NCBI GenBank assembly: GCA_018242585.1 | Contig: JAFEBQ010000028.1 | Span: 1-49,997, forward strand | DNA length: 49,997 nt | Origin: Planctomycetota bacterium | GTDB lineage: Bacteria > Planctomycetota > Planctomycetia > Pirellulales > PNKZ01 | Direction: 5' to 3' | Part shown: positions 34,490 to 43,037 of the stretch, in pieces | How positions within the stretch are numbered: position 1 is the first letter of the stretch | How the letters are laid out: the number at the start of each line of letters is the position of its first letter | Made by a program: the position numbers and the translations under genes | Notes under the pieces: generated by a model | Seen by the model: the letters and a program-made list of their open reading frames with translations, nothing else | The model's database searches: none | What the model was told of the DNA's origin: nothing

Positions 34490-34530
34490 ATCGTTTCGCG
34501 TTTATCGTTCATCGTTTCCCTTTCTCGTTT
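34490..34530. repeat. Heptamer array ATCGTTT, inverse partner
   Basis: Units ATCGTTT, CGCGTTT, ATCGTTC, ATCGTTT, CCCTTTC and a partial TCGTTTC. Complementary to 34426-34446, so an RNA across both would form a long imperfect stem. The remaining gap 34531-34889 contains the kinase promoter region; I see no other structure in it. Confidence 0.78.
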
Positions 34531-34889
34531 CCCCAGAACATTGTGGTCCGCGCGGGGGATCACGGCGTGTAGCTTTGCGCGCCTTGCTTCCCGGGGATCT
34601 ACAGCCATGCCATCGCCGTGCTCTGACCCCGCCACCCAACGTCTTTGATTCATCATGCCTCGAATCATCGCGACTCGCTGACAAGGTCATTCCGTAACAC
34701 GTTTCTAGCGGCGTCAGAACAAGATGCCGCCGAGTTTACCCATTCGCCCCAAGGGTATCAGACGGCGGCACGCCACGTTCCTGGCCGCTGACGCCGCTTT
34801 TGGCTGGAAATGCCCTCGCAGCCCAGGAAATAGTGTCTTTGACTGGTGCGTTCAATTATCATGTTCGTGAGGGCATTCAGGGCAGTTCC

Positions 34890-37325
34890 ATGGGCATGGC
34901 CGCGGATCAATTCGGCAAGGCACTGGTCGCGTCGGGACTCCTGACGATCGACGAGGTGCAGGCGCTTTGGCAATCGCTGCCAACTGACGCTCGCCCCAAG
35001 GACGGCGAGCAATTGGCCAAGCTGCTGGTCGAGCGCGGCAAGCTGACCGAGTTTCAAGCCAAGCAGACCTTGGCCGGCCGCGCCGCGGCGCTGGTGATGA
35101 ACCAGTACGTGCTGCTCGAGAAAATCGGCGCCGGTGGCATGGGCCAGGTCTACAAGGCGCAGCACAAGCGGCTCAAGCGATTGACCGCCATCAAGGTGTT
35201 GCCCGCCTCGCTGGTCAAAAACGCCGAGGCGATCAAGCGGTTTCAGCGCGAAGTCGAATCGGCCGCGCGGCTGTCCCACGCCAACATCGTCCAGGCCTAC
35301 GACGCCGACGAGTGCAATGGCGTTCACTTTCTGGCGATGGAATACGTCGAGGGGCGCGATCTGTCGACCCTGGTGCGCGAGCGCGGCGCGCTGCCGGTGA
35401 GCGACGTGGTGAACTACATCCTGCAGGCGGCGCGCGGGCTGGCCTATGCCCATGCCGAAGGGATGGTTCACCGCGACATCAAGCCGGCCAACTTGCTGCT
35501 CGACAAGAAGGGAGTGGTCAAGATTCTCGACATGGGGCTGGCCCGCTTCGAGGACGGCGGCCAGCAACAAGAGCTGACCCAGTCAGGCATGGTGATGGGG
35601 ACAGTCGAGTACATGGCGCCGGAGCAGGCCAAGAACACCCGCGGGGCCGACGCCCGCAGCGACGTTTACAGCTTGGGCTGTTCGCTCTATCGAATCATGA
35701 TCGGCGAGAACGTGTACGACGCCGAGTCAACCATCGCCAAGATCATCGCCCACATGCAGGCGCCGATTCCCTCGCTGCGAACCAAGCGCGCCGAGGTGCC
35801 GGCCGAGGTCGATCGGATTTACCAGCGGATGCTGGCCAAACGTCCCGAGGATCGTTACCAGAACGCCGGCGAGCTGCTCGTCGACCTGGAAGCCTGGCAG
35901 AAAGGGAGCAGCGGCGGCGGGTCGGACTCGATCTTCGATGACGCGAGCCCGCAGTTGAATGAGTTTCTCAGCAACATCGGCTCGGCCACCAGCGGCATCG
36001 GCCGCTCGTCGAGCGGCATCATGCGTGCGGCGTCCGCGAGCGGCATTTCCAAGACCGCGATCACGCCGAGCAAAGGGACCGAGACCGGCCCCATCAGCAA
36101 GGCGCTGTCTGGCACCGAGCGGTTGCCGGTGGCCACCATGTTGGACGAGGCCAGCGGCCGCAGCGCCGTGGTAGCCGCAACCGAAATGACGGGCGAGGCC
36201 GAACCAGGACCGGCGCAATCGAAGAAGCTGATGATGATCGGCGGCGGCGTCATCGCGGCCATGCTGGTCGTGTCGGTGGGGGCGTGGGCGCTATTGAGCA
36301 AGTCTTCGCCCAAGACCGAGGTGGCGGCACACACCGCGAAACCAGCTCCCGCCGTGAAGCCCGCCGTGCCCGAGAAGAAAGCCGAGCCTAGCGCGGCGAC
36401 GCCCGCCCCGGCGGACGAGGGGATCGCCGTCCCGACTGCCGCCAATCCGGCCCGCGACCGAGCCATTGCCCAGTTCTTGCTGGAGCAGGGGATCAGCGTG
36501 ACGATCGAGCCGGGCACGATCGGCGCGGCACAAACGCTGAGCGGCAATGCGACGCTGCCGAAACATGACTTCGTCGTGGTTCGCGCCGGCTTCCCCAGCA
36601 ACAAGACACCCGACGAAGAAGCCTTGGCCAAGCTGCCCGAATTGCGGCAGTTGAAATCTCTGAACGTCTATGGCGCCAAGCTGACCGACGCGATGGTCAA
36701 ATCCTGGGATAAGTTGCCGCAACTCGAGTCCCTCGATATTACCAACAACCAACTGACCGGGACGGTGTTGTTGACCCTGAGAAATCAGCGGAGTCTACGG
36801 TTCCTGGGCATGTACCAGAATCAGATCCCGCCCCGTGCGGGCGCTTCGTTCGCGGCCAGTCAGTTCTCGCTCGGCACGTTGAAGGCCGATTTCGACGAAC
36901 CGGCGGTCATCGCGTTCAAGCCGCCCCCCGATTTGCGTTCGATTGAGCTGTATGGGCTGGCCACGACCGACGCGGCGCTGAAACGCATCGGCACGTGGAG
37001 CAAGATCGACGATTTGCGCATCCCCAACGGCAAGGTGACCGAAGCAGGATTCAAAGAACTAGCGCAGCTCAAGGATCTGAAAAAGCTGTATCTCGAAATC
37101 ACGGACATCAGCGACCCCTGGCTCGTTCACCTGCAACAGTTGCCCAAGCTGGAATGGTTGCAGGTGAACAATACGCTGATCACCGACGCCGGGCTGGAAC
37201 ACCTGGCCAAGATTCGCACGCTTCGGTTTTTGAGAGGGGCGCGGTCGGCAATCACCGCCGCCGGCGTCGCCAAACTGCAAACGGCGCTCCCCCAGTGCAA
37301 GATCGACTGGAAGCCGGTGAAATAG
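34890..37325 (+). CDS. Ser/Thr protein kinase with leucine-rich-repeat tail
   Basis: 811 residues. A 60-residue helical N-terminal module (FGKALVASGLLTIDEVQ, LLVERGKLTEFQAKQ) typical of planctomycete kinases precedes the kinase domain (about 71-335): IGAGGMGQVYKA, K102, HRDIKPANLLL with catalytic D196, D214 in DMG instead of DFG, and MAPEQ. A serine/glycine linker leads to one membrane helix (about 446-470) and an Ala/Pro stretch. The outside part ends in leucine-rich repeats of ribonuclease-inhibitor-like type (about 580-811), e.g. LKSLNVYGAKLTDAMV. It probably couples an envelope signal to phosphorylation. ATG 34890 has AGGG 7 nt upstream. Confidence 0.87.
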   Translation: MGMAADQFGKALVASGLLTIDEVQALWQSLPTDARPKDGEQLAKLLVERGKLTEFQAKQTLAGRAAALVMNQYVLLEKIGAGGMGQVYKAQHKRLKRLTAIKVLPASLVKNAEAIKRFQREVESAARLSHANIVQAYDADECNGVHFLAMEYVEGRDLSTLVRERGALPVSDVVNYILQAARGLAYAHAEGMVHRDIKPANLLLDKKGVVKILDMGLARFEDGGQQQELTQSGMVMGTVEYMAPEQAKNTRGADARSDVYSLGCSLYRIMIGENVYDAESTIAKIIAHMQAPIPSLRTKRAEVPAEVDRIYQRMLAKRPEDRYQNAGELLVDLEAWQKGSSGGGSDSIFDDASPQLNEFLSNIGSATSGIGRSSSGIMRAASASGISKTAITPSKGTETGPISKALSGTERLPVATMLDEASGRSAVVAATEMTGEAEPGPAQSKKLMMIGGGVIAAMLVVSVGAWALLSKSSPKTEVAAHTAKPAPAVKPAVPEKKAEPSAATPAPADEGIAVPTAANPARDRAIAQFLLEQGISVTIEPGTIGAAQTLSGNATLPKHDFVVVRAGFPSNKTPDEEALAKLPELRQLKSLNVYGAKLTDAMVKSWDKLPQLESLDITNNQLTGTVLLTLRNQRSLRFLGMYQNQIPPRAGASFAASQFSLGTLKADFDEPAVIAFKPPPDLRSIELYGLATTDAALKRIGTWSKIDDLRIPNGKVTEAGFKELAQLKDLKKLYLEITDISDPWLVHLQQLPKLEWLQVNNTLITDAGLEHLAKIRTLRFLRGARSAITAAGVAKLQTALPQCKIDWKPVK

Positions 37326-37328
37326 AGA

Positions 37329-37359
37329 GGGACTAGGGGCGAGGGGTTAGGGACTAGGG
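37329..37359. repeat. G-rich heptamer array, GGGACTA type
   Basis: Units GGGACTA, GGGGCGA, GGGGTTA, GGGACTA, GGG. It starts 4 nt after the kinase stop. Five G-tracts with 3-4 nt loops fit a G-quadruplex on the plus strand. Confidence 0.8.
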
Positions 37360-37385
37360 AAAGACAATGTTATCAGCCTGTTTTT

Positions 37386-37420
37386 CCCTAGCCTCTAGTC
37401 CCTAATCCCTAGCCCCTCCC
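37386..37420. repeat. C-rich heptamer array, inverse partner
   Basis: Units CCCTAGC, CTCTAGT, CCCTAAT, CCCTAGC, CCCTCCC. Complementary to 37329-37359; the pair occupies the whole gap between two convergent genes, ending 5 nt from the stop of the next one. It may serve as a bidirectional terminator. Confidence 0.8.
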
Positions 37421-37425
37421 GCCTC

Positions 37426-38004
37426 TTAATACACGCCCACTGCCGGGCTAATGTACGGTCGCGGGCGATAGTACGCCGGCGGGTAGTAGTACGGTCGATA
37501 GCCGCCGTAGACCGGCACGCCAACGCCCACTCCGATCGTCGCGCGTGGCTGGGTGTAACCCACCGCGCCGGTGCGCGGACGCACATAAGTGGTTGGCGGC
37601 AGCTCATGGCCATTGGGGCGCGCGGCCGCGACCGTGCGGCGATTGAGCGTCGCGCTGGGCAGCTCGACCCAGCGTCCTTCGCTCCAGTACATCCAGCGAC
37701 CGTTCGTCGTGTAGTGCCACCAGCGGCCGTTGTACTCGACATACCGCCAGCGCTCGGCATAGGGAGAAATGTCCGGCGGCAGTTCCCCCAACGGAGCAAT
37801 GCCAGGGGTCGGCGCGGGGGGCGGCATGAGCGGCAACGGGGCCGGCGACACTTCCTCGGCAATGACGCCGCGCGGCACGACCGGCGCATCGTCCGGCACG
37901 GGCAGGCCTGGTAGCGAAGGCCCCCCCACCGGCTCGCCGGCGACCGCCACGGCCGTCGCCCAGGCCAACATACTGAACAGACCGGCGAAGATTGACTTGC
38001 GCAC
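37426..38004 (-). CDS. Secreted Pro/Tyr-rich protein
   Basis: 192 residues, not recognised. A signal peptide (1-22) is followed by a proline-rich segment, a short W/Y block (ERWRYVEYNGRWWHYTTNGR, WMYWSEGRWVEL) and a tail of GVGVPVYGGYRPYYYPP type. Such proteins are common in planctomycetes and may be surface or matrix components. The start is GTG 38004 (MRKSIFAG); no clear ribosome site is seen. Confidence 0.65.
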   Translation of the reverse strand: MRKSIFAGLFSMLAWATAVAVAGEPVGGPSLPGLPVPDDAPVVPRGVIAEEVSPAPLPLMPPPAPTPGIAPLGELPPDISPYAERWRYVEYNGRWWHYTTNGRWMYWSEGRWVELPSATLNRRTVAAARPNGHELPPTTYVRPRTGAVGYTQPRATIGVGVGVPVYGGYRPYYYPPAYYRPRPYISPAVGVY

Positions 38005-38129
38005 GTGGGCACCAAAATCGAACGCGAACCCAGTCGCGCAGGCAAACCTTGCGAGCGCGCGGCCCGGGCCGCTACATTCTTTATCGGCGATTCCCGGTGC
38101 TGGTGATGATTAAAGGGTTGGAAGGAAGA

Positions 38130-38157
38130 GGGGCTAGGGGCTAGGGGCTAGGGGCTA
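38130..38157. repeat. Perfect heptamer array (GGGGCTA)x4
   Basis: Four perfect units of GGGGCTA, followed by GG. Four G4 tracts with identical CTA loops make this a textbook G-quadruplex candidate. It lies between divergently transcribed genes at 38004 and 38260. Confidence 0.88.
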
Positions 38158-38205
38158 GGAAAGACCTTCCTTCGCACATGCATGTTTCAATGGTCACTGC
38201 ATTTT

Positions 38206-38254
38206 CTAGCAACTCGCAACCAGCAACTTCCCCTAGTCCCTAGCCTCTAGTCCC
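38206..38254. repeat. Two heptamer words joined in phase
   Basis: Seven units: CTAGCAA, CTCGCAA, CCAGCAA, CTTCCCC, TAGTCCC, TAGCCTC, TAGTCCC. The first three use the word of 32441-32468, the last three that of 37386-37413, without loss of the 7-nt register. It ends 5 nt before an ATG. Confidence 0.82.
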
Positions 38255-38259
38255 TCTTT

Positions 38260-38463
38260 ATGAATTCCAAACGCCGGCGCGATCGAGACGAAGGAAGCTA
38301 CCTCTGCGACGCCTGTGGCGAGGAGATCGTGATCCCGCTCGACCTGTCCGCCGGCGAGTCGCAAGAGTACGTCGAAGACTGCCCGGTCTGCTGTCGAGCG
38401 AACGTAATTCACGTCGAGATCGACGAAGACGGCAGCGCCCGAGTCTGGGCCGAGCCGGAGTGA
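38260..38463 (+). CDS. CPXCG-motif small zinc-binding protein
   Basis: 67 residues, matching the Cys_rich_CPXG family. Four cysteines as two pairs, C16-x2-C19-G and C41-P-V-C44, can hold one zinc ion. The protein is otherwise acidic (DEDGSARVWAEPE at the end). The function of the family is unknown. No ribosome site precedes ATG 38260; instead the heptamer array ends at 38254, so initiation may be leaderless or weak. Confidence 0.82.
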   Translation: MNSKRRRDRDEGSYLCDACGEEIVIPLDLSAGESQEYVEDCPVCCRANVIHVEIDEDGSARVWAEPE

Positions 38464-38495
38464 GGGGGGAAAGAGGGGTTAGGCGTTTATCGAAA

Positions 38496-38553
38496 TGTCC
38501 GTTGTCAGTTGCATTTTGCTTCGTACTAATCGCTAATTGCTAACCGCTAATCG
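38496..38553. repeat. Heptamer arrays TGTCMGT and CTAATCG
   Basis: Two units TGTCCGT, TGTCAGT (38496-38509), then four units CTAATCG, CTAATTG, CTAACCG, CTAATCG (38526-38553). The second word is the complement of the AGCGATT word at 43670. Confidence 0.8.
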
Positions 38554-38563
38554 CTCCGCTGCA

Positions 38564-38591
38564 ACGGACAACTGACCACGGACCACTGCTC
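38564..38591. repeat. Heptamer array ACTGACC next to a stop codon
   Basis: Units ACGGACA, ACTGACC, ACGGACC, ACTGCTC. Complement of the TGTCAGT word at 38496. The last unit overlaps the stop codon (38592-38590) of the minus-strand cytochrome gene. Confidence 0.78.
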
Positions 38592-41500
38592 AATTCGCCA
38601 ACGGTTGCGTGCTGCGCAAGTACGCGAACAGATCCCGCACTTGCTGCTCGGTCATCGTGTCGAGCTGCCCCTCGGGCATGATCGACTTGGGCGCTCGGGC
38701 CAGCTCTTCGATTTCGCTTTGCGGCAGCGACACGTTCTGGCCGTCGGCGCCGCGCAAGACCACCACCTGATTGTCCCGCTCCACCAGGAAACCGATCACC
38801 ACCCGGCCGTCGTTGGTCACGGCCTGGTACGTCTCGAATCCTTCGCGCACCTCGGCGCTGGGGTTGACGATGTTGACGAGCATGTTGCTCAGGTCGTCGC
38901 GCTTGAAGCTCGTGAGGTCGGGCCCGATCTGCCCCCCCTGGCCGAACAGTTGATGGCACTTGGCACAGGTGGTGGTGAACAGCTTCTTCCCCTCGTACGG
39001 CGTGCCATTGCCCGATTCGAGCGTATCGCGCAGCTGCGCGATCCGAGTCTGCATCTGGGCGGTCGTCGCCCCGTCGATCTTGCCCCAGTGCTTGGCCACG
39101 CCGGCGGCGATCGTCTCGTCGCGATGCACGGTCAGCTTGCGAACCACGTCGAGCGGAATGCCGCGAGCCGGAATCTGGTCGCGATCGACGGCCGCCAACA
39201 GGTCGATCGCCCAGCGCTTCCGGCCGACCAAGAGCGACTGAGCCACGCTTCGCACGTCGTCGGTCAGGTCCGGGTACGCGGCAATCACCGCCGGCGCGAT
39301 CTGCGGCGCGTCGTAACTTTGCAGCGCGGTCAACACCATCATCTTCAGCCCGTCGTCCGTCGTGGCCGCCAACACACTCAACAGCACCGGCACGCACTGC
39401 GGCTGCTTCACCTCGCCCAGGACTTGCACCAGTTGCAGCCGCTGGCTAATGTCTCCTTTTTCGTCGGTCACGGCCGCCAGGGCTTTTTCGAGCGCGTCGG
39501 CCTTGCCTTGACGCACGCCCAGCACCAGCGAACCACCGCCGAAGCGTGACATGGCCTCGAGCAGCTCGGGCGGCAGGTTCGTCACCGGCCGCCCTTGGAA
39601 CGCCTCTTCAAACCCTTGCATCAAGAGCTTGCTGTGCGCCTCGCCGGGGGATTGCTGTAACAACAACGCGCAGATCATCAGATCCTTGCGCGTGCCGGCT
39701 GCCGCGAACCGCCGCATGGCGCGCGCGGCAATGTGTTTGGACACCAGCGGCAGATTCCAGAACGCCTCGTCCTTGAACAAGGCCGCGACTTGTTCGCGAT
39801 CGCTGCCGGCCTTCGACTCGATAGCCCACCACAACAGCAGCGGCAGGTGGATATCCTCGACGTCTTCACTGTGCGTGAGCAGCCGCGCGACAATCGGCAA
39901 GCACTGGGCCGTCGGCAACCGCCGAGCGGTGCAGGCCAACTGGCTGCGCACCTCAACCGAGGTTTCGGTCGCGGCCAGGCTTTCAAGCCGGGCGGCGAAC
40001 TCGGGGGACACTTGCTTGGCGTCACCGCGCAAGCGAATGGTCCAGGCCCTCACCTGGGGATTCGCATGGTTCAAGGCCGCCAGGGCTGTCGCCTCGTCCA
40101 AGGCGTCGATCACGTTCAAGGCCCACAACGATTCGAGCGCCACTTGTCCCTGCTCGGACTGCAAATTCTGTAGCAACTGCGGCGCGACGCTCTTGTCTTT
40201 CCTGTCTCCCAATACCACGAGTGCTTGCCGCCGGACCCACTTGTTGGGGTGTGCCAGGTAGCCGGCCAACTCGGCCGACGAAGCCGCCGCCAGATTGATC
40301 GGCTTCGCGGGCTTGGCCCCCGCGGCTTGCACGCGGTAAATCCGTCCATTGCTCCGATCAATCTTGCCTTCGTGGTGCAGCAGGTGCGCGATCTGTCCTT
40401 CGTACATGTCGGCCACGTAGATCGCCCCGTCGGGGCCCAGCTTGATGTCCACCGGACGGAACCAAGCGTCGGTCGAATCGACCGCGTGCCCCAGATCGGT
40501 CGTTTGGAACGACGAGCCGTCACGGTCCAACTGGCTGTACACGACGTGGCTCAACAAGGGATGCACGCCGAATAGTCGGCCGGCATATTGCTCGGGCAGA
40601 GCGCCCCCTTCGTAGATGATCGTGCAGTGCGTGAACCGCGGCACCTTCACGTGCTTCATGGCGGGGAAGTAGCCGAATGTGAACGGATTGGACAGCGCGC
40701 CGTGCTTGGCGAAACCTTTCTGGTAGTAGCCCCCCTGCACGTAGTGAAACCCGCGCGTGTCGCCGCCGTTGTGTCCCGAGAAGATTCGCCCCACGCTGTC
40801 GATCTCGACGCCGAAGGCGTTGCCGCCCCCTTCGGCAAAGATTTCATAGCGCCGCGTTTCGGGATGGTAGCGCCAGATCAATTGCCCCTGGGAGTTGGTC
40901 GATTGCTTGTCGCGACCGGGACGGATGACCGCGCCGCTGACCGTGCTCCCTTGCGCGGCATACAGCCAGCCATCGGGCCCCCATTGCAGGCTGTTGACCA
41001 CCGAGTGCGTGTCTTCCATGCCAAAGCCCGACAAGTGTACTTCGGGGTCGCCGTCCGGCACGTCGTCGTTGTTTCGATCGGGATAGAACAGCAAGTACGG
41101 CGGGTTCAACACCCAGACGCCGCCGCGACCTTTGAGCGCCGCCGACGCGATGTTCAGTCCTTGCACGAACGTCTTGTGCTTGTCGTATGTGCCGTCGCCG
41201 TCGGTGTCCTCGTGAATGGTGATCTTGTCGAGCCCGGGGAAGTGATGCGGCGGCGGCGGCGGCACCTTGTCGTAGGTGGCGCGCAGGAACTTATCCTCGC
41301 TCAGAATCTTCAGCCCCGCCGGAAACGGGTATTGCAGGTACTGAATCACCCACATCCGCCCGCGATCATCGAAGCTCATGTAGATGGGCTGGGCCACTTG
41401 CGGCTCGTTGAGGACCAGCTTCGCTTCCAGGCCGGTCGACGTGGTGAGCGCCTTGTAAGCTTCGGCGGGCGACAAGGCCTCGCCGCTTTCGCGCAGCTTC

Positions 41501-42351
41501 AACTTGCGATAAGGAAACAAGGGTTGATCGCCGCCGGCCATCGCCCATTGCATGGCATTGGCCAATAGCTTGCGAAACCGCGCGTCGGTAAAGTGGTCGG
41601 GGTGCCCCAGCGCCGTGTAGAAGATGCGCGAGTTCTTCACGCTGCGCGTCCAGGCCAGCGGTTCGGCCGGCTGGCCAGCGATCGCGCCAGTTAGCAGCAC
41701 CTTGCAATCCTTGGCAATCGGCGACACCTGGTACAACTCGCCCGGCGCGTGCCAACCGTTCAGGTCAACGCCCGTGAGAATCTCGTGACCCCGATTGGCT
41801 TCGACCGTCTTCACGTCGAGCCCCAGGTCGGCCTTGTAGTGCCCGTGATAGTTGCCGCCGAGCACGTCGGCGTCAAACGTCTCCCAGGGGCCCATCCCTT
41901 CGGGGACGGCTCCCTTGGGACTGAATGCGTGACTGGCGGTGCGAATGGCCACCAGCGGCTTGCCGGCGTCGAGGTAGCTGTGCAGCGCCGAAAGTTGCGC
42001 CAGGGGCAACGCTTCGCGGCGCACGAAGATGACCAGCAGGTCGGCGGTCTTCAGCGCGTCGAGGCTGGCCGCGCCGCGACCCGGTTCGACTTTGACGAGC
42101 GTGGTTCGGTAGCCTTGCTCGGCTTCGAGTTGTTTGGCCAGCGGTGGCAACGTGTCTTGCGGCCGATAGTGATTCTCGTTGTATAGGAACACCACATGGT
42201 GCGGCGGGCTGGCGGCTTTCGCGTCGCCAGTCGTCTTGGCGTCGACGACGGCTTTTTGATCCGCGGCGGGCTTTTCGTCGGCCGACAACCAGCCGGCGAA
42301 GTTAACGAAACAGAGAGCCAGTACGAATCGACGAGCGAATGCGCAGGACAT
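38590..42351 (-). CDS. ThuA-PVC-type heme-binding dehydrogenase, giant secreted protein
   Basis: 1253 residues. A signal peptide (1-25) is followed by a ThuA-like (trehalose-utilisation, glutamine-amidotransferase-like) domain (about 45-280; LYNENHYRPQDTLPPL, FYTALGHPDHFTD). Next come a beta-propeller of the planctomycete membrane-bound dehydrogenase type (about 300-680), HEAT-like helical repeats (about 690-1090), and one cytochrome c domain with C1129 in CAKCHQLFGQGG. The tail (TNDGRVVIGFLVERD to VRDLFAYLRS) matches the tail of the 27371-30340 protein. It is thought to oxidise carbohydrate-like substrates in the periplasm. ATG 42351 fits the signal peptide; no clear ribosome site. Confidence 0.88.
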   Translation of the reverse strand: MSCAFARRFVLALCFVNFAGWLSADEKPAADQKAVVDAKTTGDAKAASPPHHVVFLYNENHYRPQDTLPPLAKQLEAEQGYRTTLVKVEPGRGAASLDALKTADLLVIFVRREALPLAQLSALHSYLDAGKPLVAIRTASHAFSPKGAVPEGMGPWETFDADVLGGNYHGHYKADLGLDVKTVEANRGHEILTGVDLNGWHAPGELYQVSPIAKDCKVLLTGAIAGQPAEPLAWTRSVKNSRIFYTALGHPDHFTDARFRKLLANAMQWAMAGGDQPLFPYRKLKLRESGEALSPAEAYKALTTSTGLEAKLVLNEPQVAQPIYMSFDDRGRMWVIQYLQYPFPAGLKILSEDKFLRATYDKVPPPPPHHFPGLDKITIHEDTDGDGTYDKHKTFVQGLNIASAALKGRGGVWVLNPPYLLFYPDRNNDDVPDGDPEVHLSGFGMEDTHSVVNSLQWGPDGWLYAAQGSTVSGAVIRPGRDKQSTNSQGQLIWRYHPETRRYEIFAEGGGNAFGVEIDSVGRIFSGHNGGDTRGFHYVQGGYYQKGFAKHGALSNPFTFGYFPAMKHVKVPRFTHCTIIYEGGALPEQYAGRLFGVHPLLSHVVYSQLDRDGSSFQTTDLGHAVDSTDAWFRPVDIKLGPDGAIYVADMYEGQIAHLLHHEGKIDRSNGRIYRVQAAGAKPAKPINLAAASSAELAGYLAHPNKWVRRQALVVLGDRKDKSVAPQLLQNLQSEQGQVALESLWALNVIDALDEATALAALNHANPQVRAWTIRLRGDAKQVSPEFAARLESLAATETSVEVRSQLACTARRLPTAQCLPIVARLLTHSEDVEDIHLPLLLWWAIESKAGSDREQVAALFKDEAFWNLPLVSKHIAARAMRRFAAAGTRKDLMICALLLQQSPGEAHSKLLMQGFEEAFQGRPVTNLPPELLEAMSRFGGGSLVLGVRQGKADALEKALAAVTDEKGDISQRLQLVQVLGEVKQPQCVPVLLSVLAATTDDGLKMMVLTALQSYDAPQIAPAVIAAYPDLTDDVRSVAQSLLVGRKRWAIDLLAAVDRDQIPARGIPLDVVRKLTVHRDETIAAGVAKHWGKIDGATTAQMQTRIAQLRDTLESGNGTPYEGKKLFTTTCAKCHQLFGQGGQIGPDLTSFKRDDLSNMLVNIVNPSAEVREGFETYQAVTNDGRVVIGFLVERDNQVVVLRGADGQNVSLPQSEIEELARAPKSIMPEGQLDTMTEQQVRDLFAYLRSTQPLAN

Positions 42352-42612
42352 GGCAAGGGACCAAAGTTCGGGGGAGGGAACTGGGCAGGATCACCGGCAG
42401 TAACGCCGAGGATAACAGGGAAAATCGCGCGAGGCGAGCGTTTTTACCACGGGGCGATTTAGACTTCACAAGCCCAAGAGTTGCCCCCCTGGGCCTGTGG
42501 TGACTTGTCCGCTGTTTCCCACGGTTCTCGTAACCTGGCGAATTAAACCTTCGTTAGTCCCGGCCGGTTGCCGTTGTAGCCAGCCCGTCCGCCGTCAAAC
42601 AATGGAGGCACG

Positions 42613-42632
42613 GGCGGCAACGCATTGCCGCC
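42613..42632 (+). promoter_or_regulatory. Leader hairpin upstream of the glycine-rich gene
   Basis: GGCGGCAA-CGCA-TTGCCGCC, a perfect 8-bp stem with a 4-nt loop, 35 nt upstream of the start. No T-run follows, so it is unlikely to be a terminator. The remaining gap 42352-42612 shows no repeat and no gene; it must contain divergent promoters, which I could not place. Confidence 0.45.
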
Positions 42633-42666
42633 GCTTTGCAACTCACGAAAGAGGGGAGGCCGAGGC

Positions 42667-42894
42667 ATGAATGCGTCGCGCAAATGGTCAGCTTGGTCAC
42701 TGGTCGCGCTGTTGATCCTGGCGGTCATCGCGCCGAGTTTGGCGGAAGCCCGCGGCAAAGGTGGCGGTGGCAAAAGCTCCGGCCGTTCGGGGCGTGGCTA
42801 CTATGGCCGCTCGGGTGGCTCGCGCTATGTGAACACACCGTACGGTCGGATGCCAAAGTACCGCCCGGCCCTGCAGACGCCGGCCCAGTTCTAA
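42667..42894 (+). CDS. Small secreted Gly/Ser/Arg-rich protein
   Basis: 75 residues, not recognised. A signal peptide (WSLVALLILAVIAPSLAEA, about 8-26) is followed by a basic glycine-rich segment (GKGGGGKSSGRSGRGYYG) and YVNTPYGRMPKYRPAL. ATG 42667 is preceded by GGGAGG at about 9 nt. A short upstream frame (42602-42670) ends with TGA overlapping this ATG. A terminator follows the gene. It could be an envelope or nucleic-acid/polyanion-binding protein; this is a guess from charge alone. Confidence 0.65.
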   Translation: MNASRKWSAWSLVALLILAVIAPSLAEARGKGGGGKSSGRSGRGYYGRSGGSRYVNTPYGRMPKYRPALQTPAQF

Positions 42895-42942
42895 GCGGCG
42901 TTCGATCACGCGACTGGTCAGTACATTCTGTTGCGGAACAAG

Positions 42943-42974
42943 CCCACGAGGTTCACCCCGTGGGTTTTTGTTTT
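42943..42974 (+). terminator. Rho-independent terminator
   Basis: CCCACG (42943-42948) and CGTGGG (42959-42964) form a 6-bp stem with a 10-nt loop, then TTTTTGTTTT. It ends the small secreted protein gene before the convergent PaiB gene. Confidence 0.75.
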
Positions 42975-43037
42975 GGCGTGGGCGCAATGTGCGCCTCAGG
43001 GGGTGAAACTCCCGGGCTTGTGTGTCTGCGAGACGTT

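Noticed and set aside
34850..34880. TTGACT-based promoter before the kinase gene
   Set aside because: No acceptable -10 at 16-18 nt; TATCAT is only 12 nt away.
38130..38157. Telomere-like repeat marking a replicon end
   Set aside because: It lies inside continuous gene-bearing sequence and is one of several words of the same type.
42625..42666. Longer start for the small secreted protein
   Set aside because: Adds basic residues before a good signal peptide, while ATG 42667 has GGGAGG upstream.
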